This document shows, in pieces, positions 62,972 through 64,000 of a stretch of 64,000 nt of DNA; within the stretch, counting starts at the first letter, position 1; each line of letters opens with the position of its first letter. The stretch comes from Sphingopyxis sp. H050 (GTDB lineage Bacteria > Pseudomonadota > Alphaproteobacteria > Sphingomonadales > Sphingomonadaceae), in assembly GCF_001468265.1 (NCBI RefSeq), contig NZ_LNRZ01000002.1:310001-374000 (forward strand), in the 5' to 3' direction. The notes beneath the pieces are model-generated. The model ran no database searches, had not been told where the DNA came from, and saw nothing but the letters and a program-made list of their open reading frames with translations. The translations under genes and the position numbers were made by a program.

Positions 62972-63451
62972 TTGCCGCGGCACCAAGAGACGCGCGAGCT
63001 GCCGTACAGCGCCGAACAGATGTTCGCGCTGGTTACCGACATCGCGCGCTATCCCGAGTTCCTGCCCTGGGTGATCGCGCTCCGCGTCCGCAGCGACACC
63101 GAGGATCAGGCGGTCGCCGACATGATCGTCGGCTTCAAGGGCCTGCGTGAGAGCTTCTCGTGCCGCGTCCACAAGGAACGGCCGCGCCTCGTGACCGTCA
63201 GCTATATCGACGGACCGATGAAGCACCTCGAAAATGAATGGCATTTCGCGCCGCTCGAAAACGGTGGCTGCCGCGTCGATTTCATGGTCGACTTCTCATT
63301 CCGCAGCCGCGTGTTCGAAACGCTCGCCGGGCAGATGTTCGACAAGGCGCTCCGCAAGATGATCGCCGCGTTCGAAACGCGGGCAGGGGAGCTTTACGGC
63401 GCCGGAAGCGCAATATCCTCCGACGGTCGCAGCGCGTCCCTTTCGGGCTGA
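62972..63451 (+). CDS. ratA: RatA/COQ10-type START-domain protein
   Basis: A 159-aa START-domain (SRPBCC) protein. In alphaproteobacteria this is the COQ10/RatA type, which binds coenzyme Q or in E. coli inhibits ribosome subunit joining. Conserved pieces are ETRELPYSAEQMFALVTDIARYPEFLPWVIALRV, VGFKGLRESFSCRVH and MKHLENEWHFAPLENGGCRVDFMVDFSFRSRVFE. The start is TTG 62972 (PRHQETREL); no ATG or GTG fits. It is coupled closely to lipA. Its 3' end overlaps the convergent cinA by 58 bp. Which of the two roles applies is open. Confidence 0.88.
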   Translation: MPRHQETRELPYSAEQMFALVTDIARYPEFLPWVIALRVRSDTEDQAVADMIVGFKGLRESFSCRVHKERPRLVTVSYIDGPMKHLENEWHFAPLENGGCRVDFMVDFSFRSRVFETLAGQMFDKALRKMIAAFETRAGELYGAGSAISSDGRSASLSG

Positions 63452-63951
63452 AGCAGGTCGAGTGCAAAGAGAGTCGCGGCCTGGCGGATCGCGGCGCGGT
63501 CGGTCGCTTGGAACTGCACACGCTGGGTGAAATAATCGTCGGGATCCTGGCCGCGAAGCGCGCGTGCGAAGACGACAAGGCCCACTGGCTTGCGTTCCGA
63601 CCCGCCGCCGGGGCCCGCGATTCCGGTGATGGCCACCGCGACATCGGCGTCGCTGTTCGCCAGCGCGCCGGCGGCCATCGCCCATGCCGTCGCCAGCGCT
63701 ACCTCGCCGAAGGTTTCGAGTATCTCGCTGCTGACATCGAGTTGCTTTTGCTTGGCGTCGGCCGAGTAAGTGATGAACCCCGCGGAAAAGACGTCCGAGC
63801 TTCCGGCAATGTCGGTCAGCGCGGCGCTGACCATGCCGCCGGTGCAGCTTTCGGCGACGGCAATCCGTCTGCCCACCGCACGGTTCGCGGCGAGGACAGC
63901 CGCGGCCAGTTGATCGCGCTCGGCAAGGCGCGCTTCTGCGTCGAAAACCAC
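63394..63951 (-). CDS. cinA: CinA C-terminal family nicotinamide-nucleotide amidase
   Basis: A 185-aa stand-alone CinA-C domain (PncC type), which deamidates NMN to nicotinate mononucleotide in pyridine nucleotide salvage. Motifs are RRIAVAESCTGGMVSAALTDIAGSSDVFSAGFITYS (the AESCTGG hallmark with the catalytic Ser), ALATAWAMAAGAL and AVAITGIAGPGGGSERKPVGLVVF. GTG 63951 follows GGAG at an 8-nt spacing and lies 2 bp after the stop of the upstream ispF end, so the two are co-transcribed. The convergent overlap with ratA is unusual but both frames are well conserved. Confidence 0.9.
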   Translation of the reverse strand: MVFDAEARLAERDQLAAAVLAANRAVGRRIAVAESCTGGMVSAALTDIAGSSDVFSAGFITYSADAKQKQLDVSSEILETFGEVALATAWAMAAGALANSDADVAVAITGIAGPGGGSERKPVGLVVFARALRGQDPDDYFTQRVQFQATDRAAIRQAATLFALDLLQPERDALRPSEDIALPAP

Positions 63952-63953
63952 TC

Positions 63954-64000
63954 TCAATTCTCCGGAAGTTCCAAGGTCGCTACGGCCTGGGCGGCGATCC
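63954..64000 (-). CDS. ispF: C-terminal end of IspF or bifunctional IspDF (runs off the window)
   Basis: The last 14 codons read IAAQAVATLELPEN and stop (TGA at 63954-63956). The GxIAAQAVATL pattern is the typical C-terminus of 2-C-methyl-D-erythritol 2,4-cyclodiphosphate synthase. In alphaproteobacteria it is often fused as IspDF and placed before cinA. Only this short end is visible, so the call rests on the motif and on gene order. Confidence 0.6.
   Translation of the reverse strand, partial: IAAQAVATLELPEN

Overview
The window is a GC-rich (by eye about 64-66 %) alphaproteobacterial chromosome segment. The full nuo operon runs into birA, RNase J and a DUF1467 gene. There are large TonB-dependent receptors, sphingomonad-type TraA/TraC/TraD and DUF6118 proteins, and many palindromic intergenic repeats. 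Together these point to the order Sphingomonadales, most likely Sphingopyxis or a close relative. The genus is an inference and no rRNA is present.

Layout: (1) 1-5978 is the edge of a mobile region. It holds divergent traC/traD and relaxase traA, a DUF6118 membrane protein, an AT-richer glutathione S-transferase gene and a truncated IS21-type istB. No integrase or attachment site is visible. (2) 6113-15242 is a transport and sensing block: a TonB-dependent receptor, an AbrB-type permease, a CitMHS carboxylate symporter, a TctE/TctD-like two-component system and a divergent, permease-less solute-binding lipoprotein. I read it as an inducible citrate or metal-citrate uptake module. (3) 15243-18431 carries a siderophore receptor with a candidate Fur operator, flanked by two copies of a short repeat. 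(4) 18432-24881 is housekeeping: a small lipoprotein, thiE, an M23 peptidase, an OPT transporter, efp, an inositol-phosphatase family gene and two YbjN-domain genes.

(5) 25099-44066 is the NADH:quinone oxidoreductase (complex I) operon nuoA-N, then birA, an unexplained 46-codon ORF, RNase J and DUF1467. Most junctions are ATGA/GTGA overlaps. The operon also contains non-canonical cargo: a 33-aa one-helix ORF (nuoE/F), a 220-aa exported protein (nuoF/G), and 93-aa and 46-aa membrane ORFs (nuoG/H). Palindromic elements sit at nuoB/C, nuoD/E and nuoJ/K. The nuoJ/K element is flanked by a 12-bp direct repeat that duplicates the old overlap, and the 93-aa ORF is flanked by a 17-bp direct repeat. 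These small coupled ORFs are the best candidates here for something undescribed, such as lineage-specific complex I accessory or assembly proteins.

(6) 44361-64000 is mixed. It includes a long membrane-anchored coiled-coil protein, an Hpt-like protein without the phospho-histidine, an exported TPR-like protein, an Lrp regulator, a histidine kinase with a degenerate ATPase part, a WalW-type deacetylase-like protein, tRNA-Ile(CAU), an M20 peptidase, tRNA-Pro(UGG), a CshA-type adhesin, an Ala-rich lipoprotein, an M28 peptidase, ettA, a thioesterase, a DUF899 protein, a beta-carbonic anhydrase, lipA, a RatA/COQ10-type gene, cinA and the 3' end of ispF/ispDF.

Limits: all calls come from reading the sequence and recalled family knowledge. 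No database search was run and start codons are judgements.
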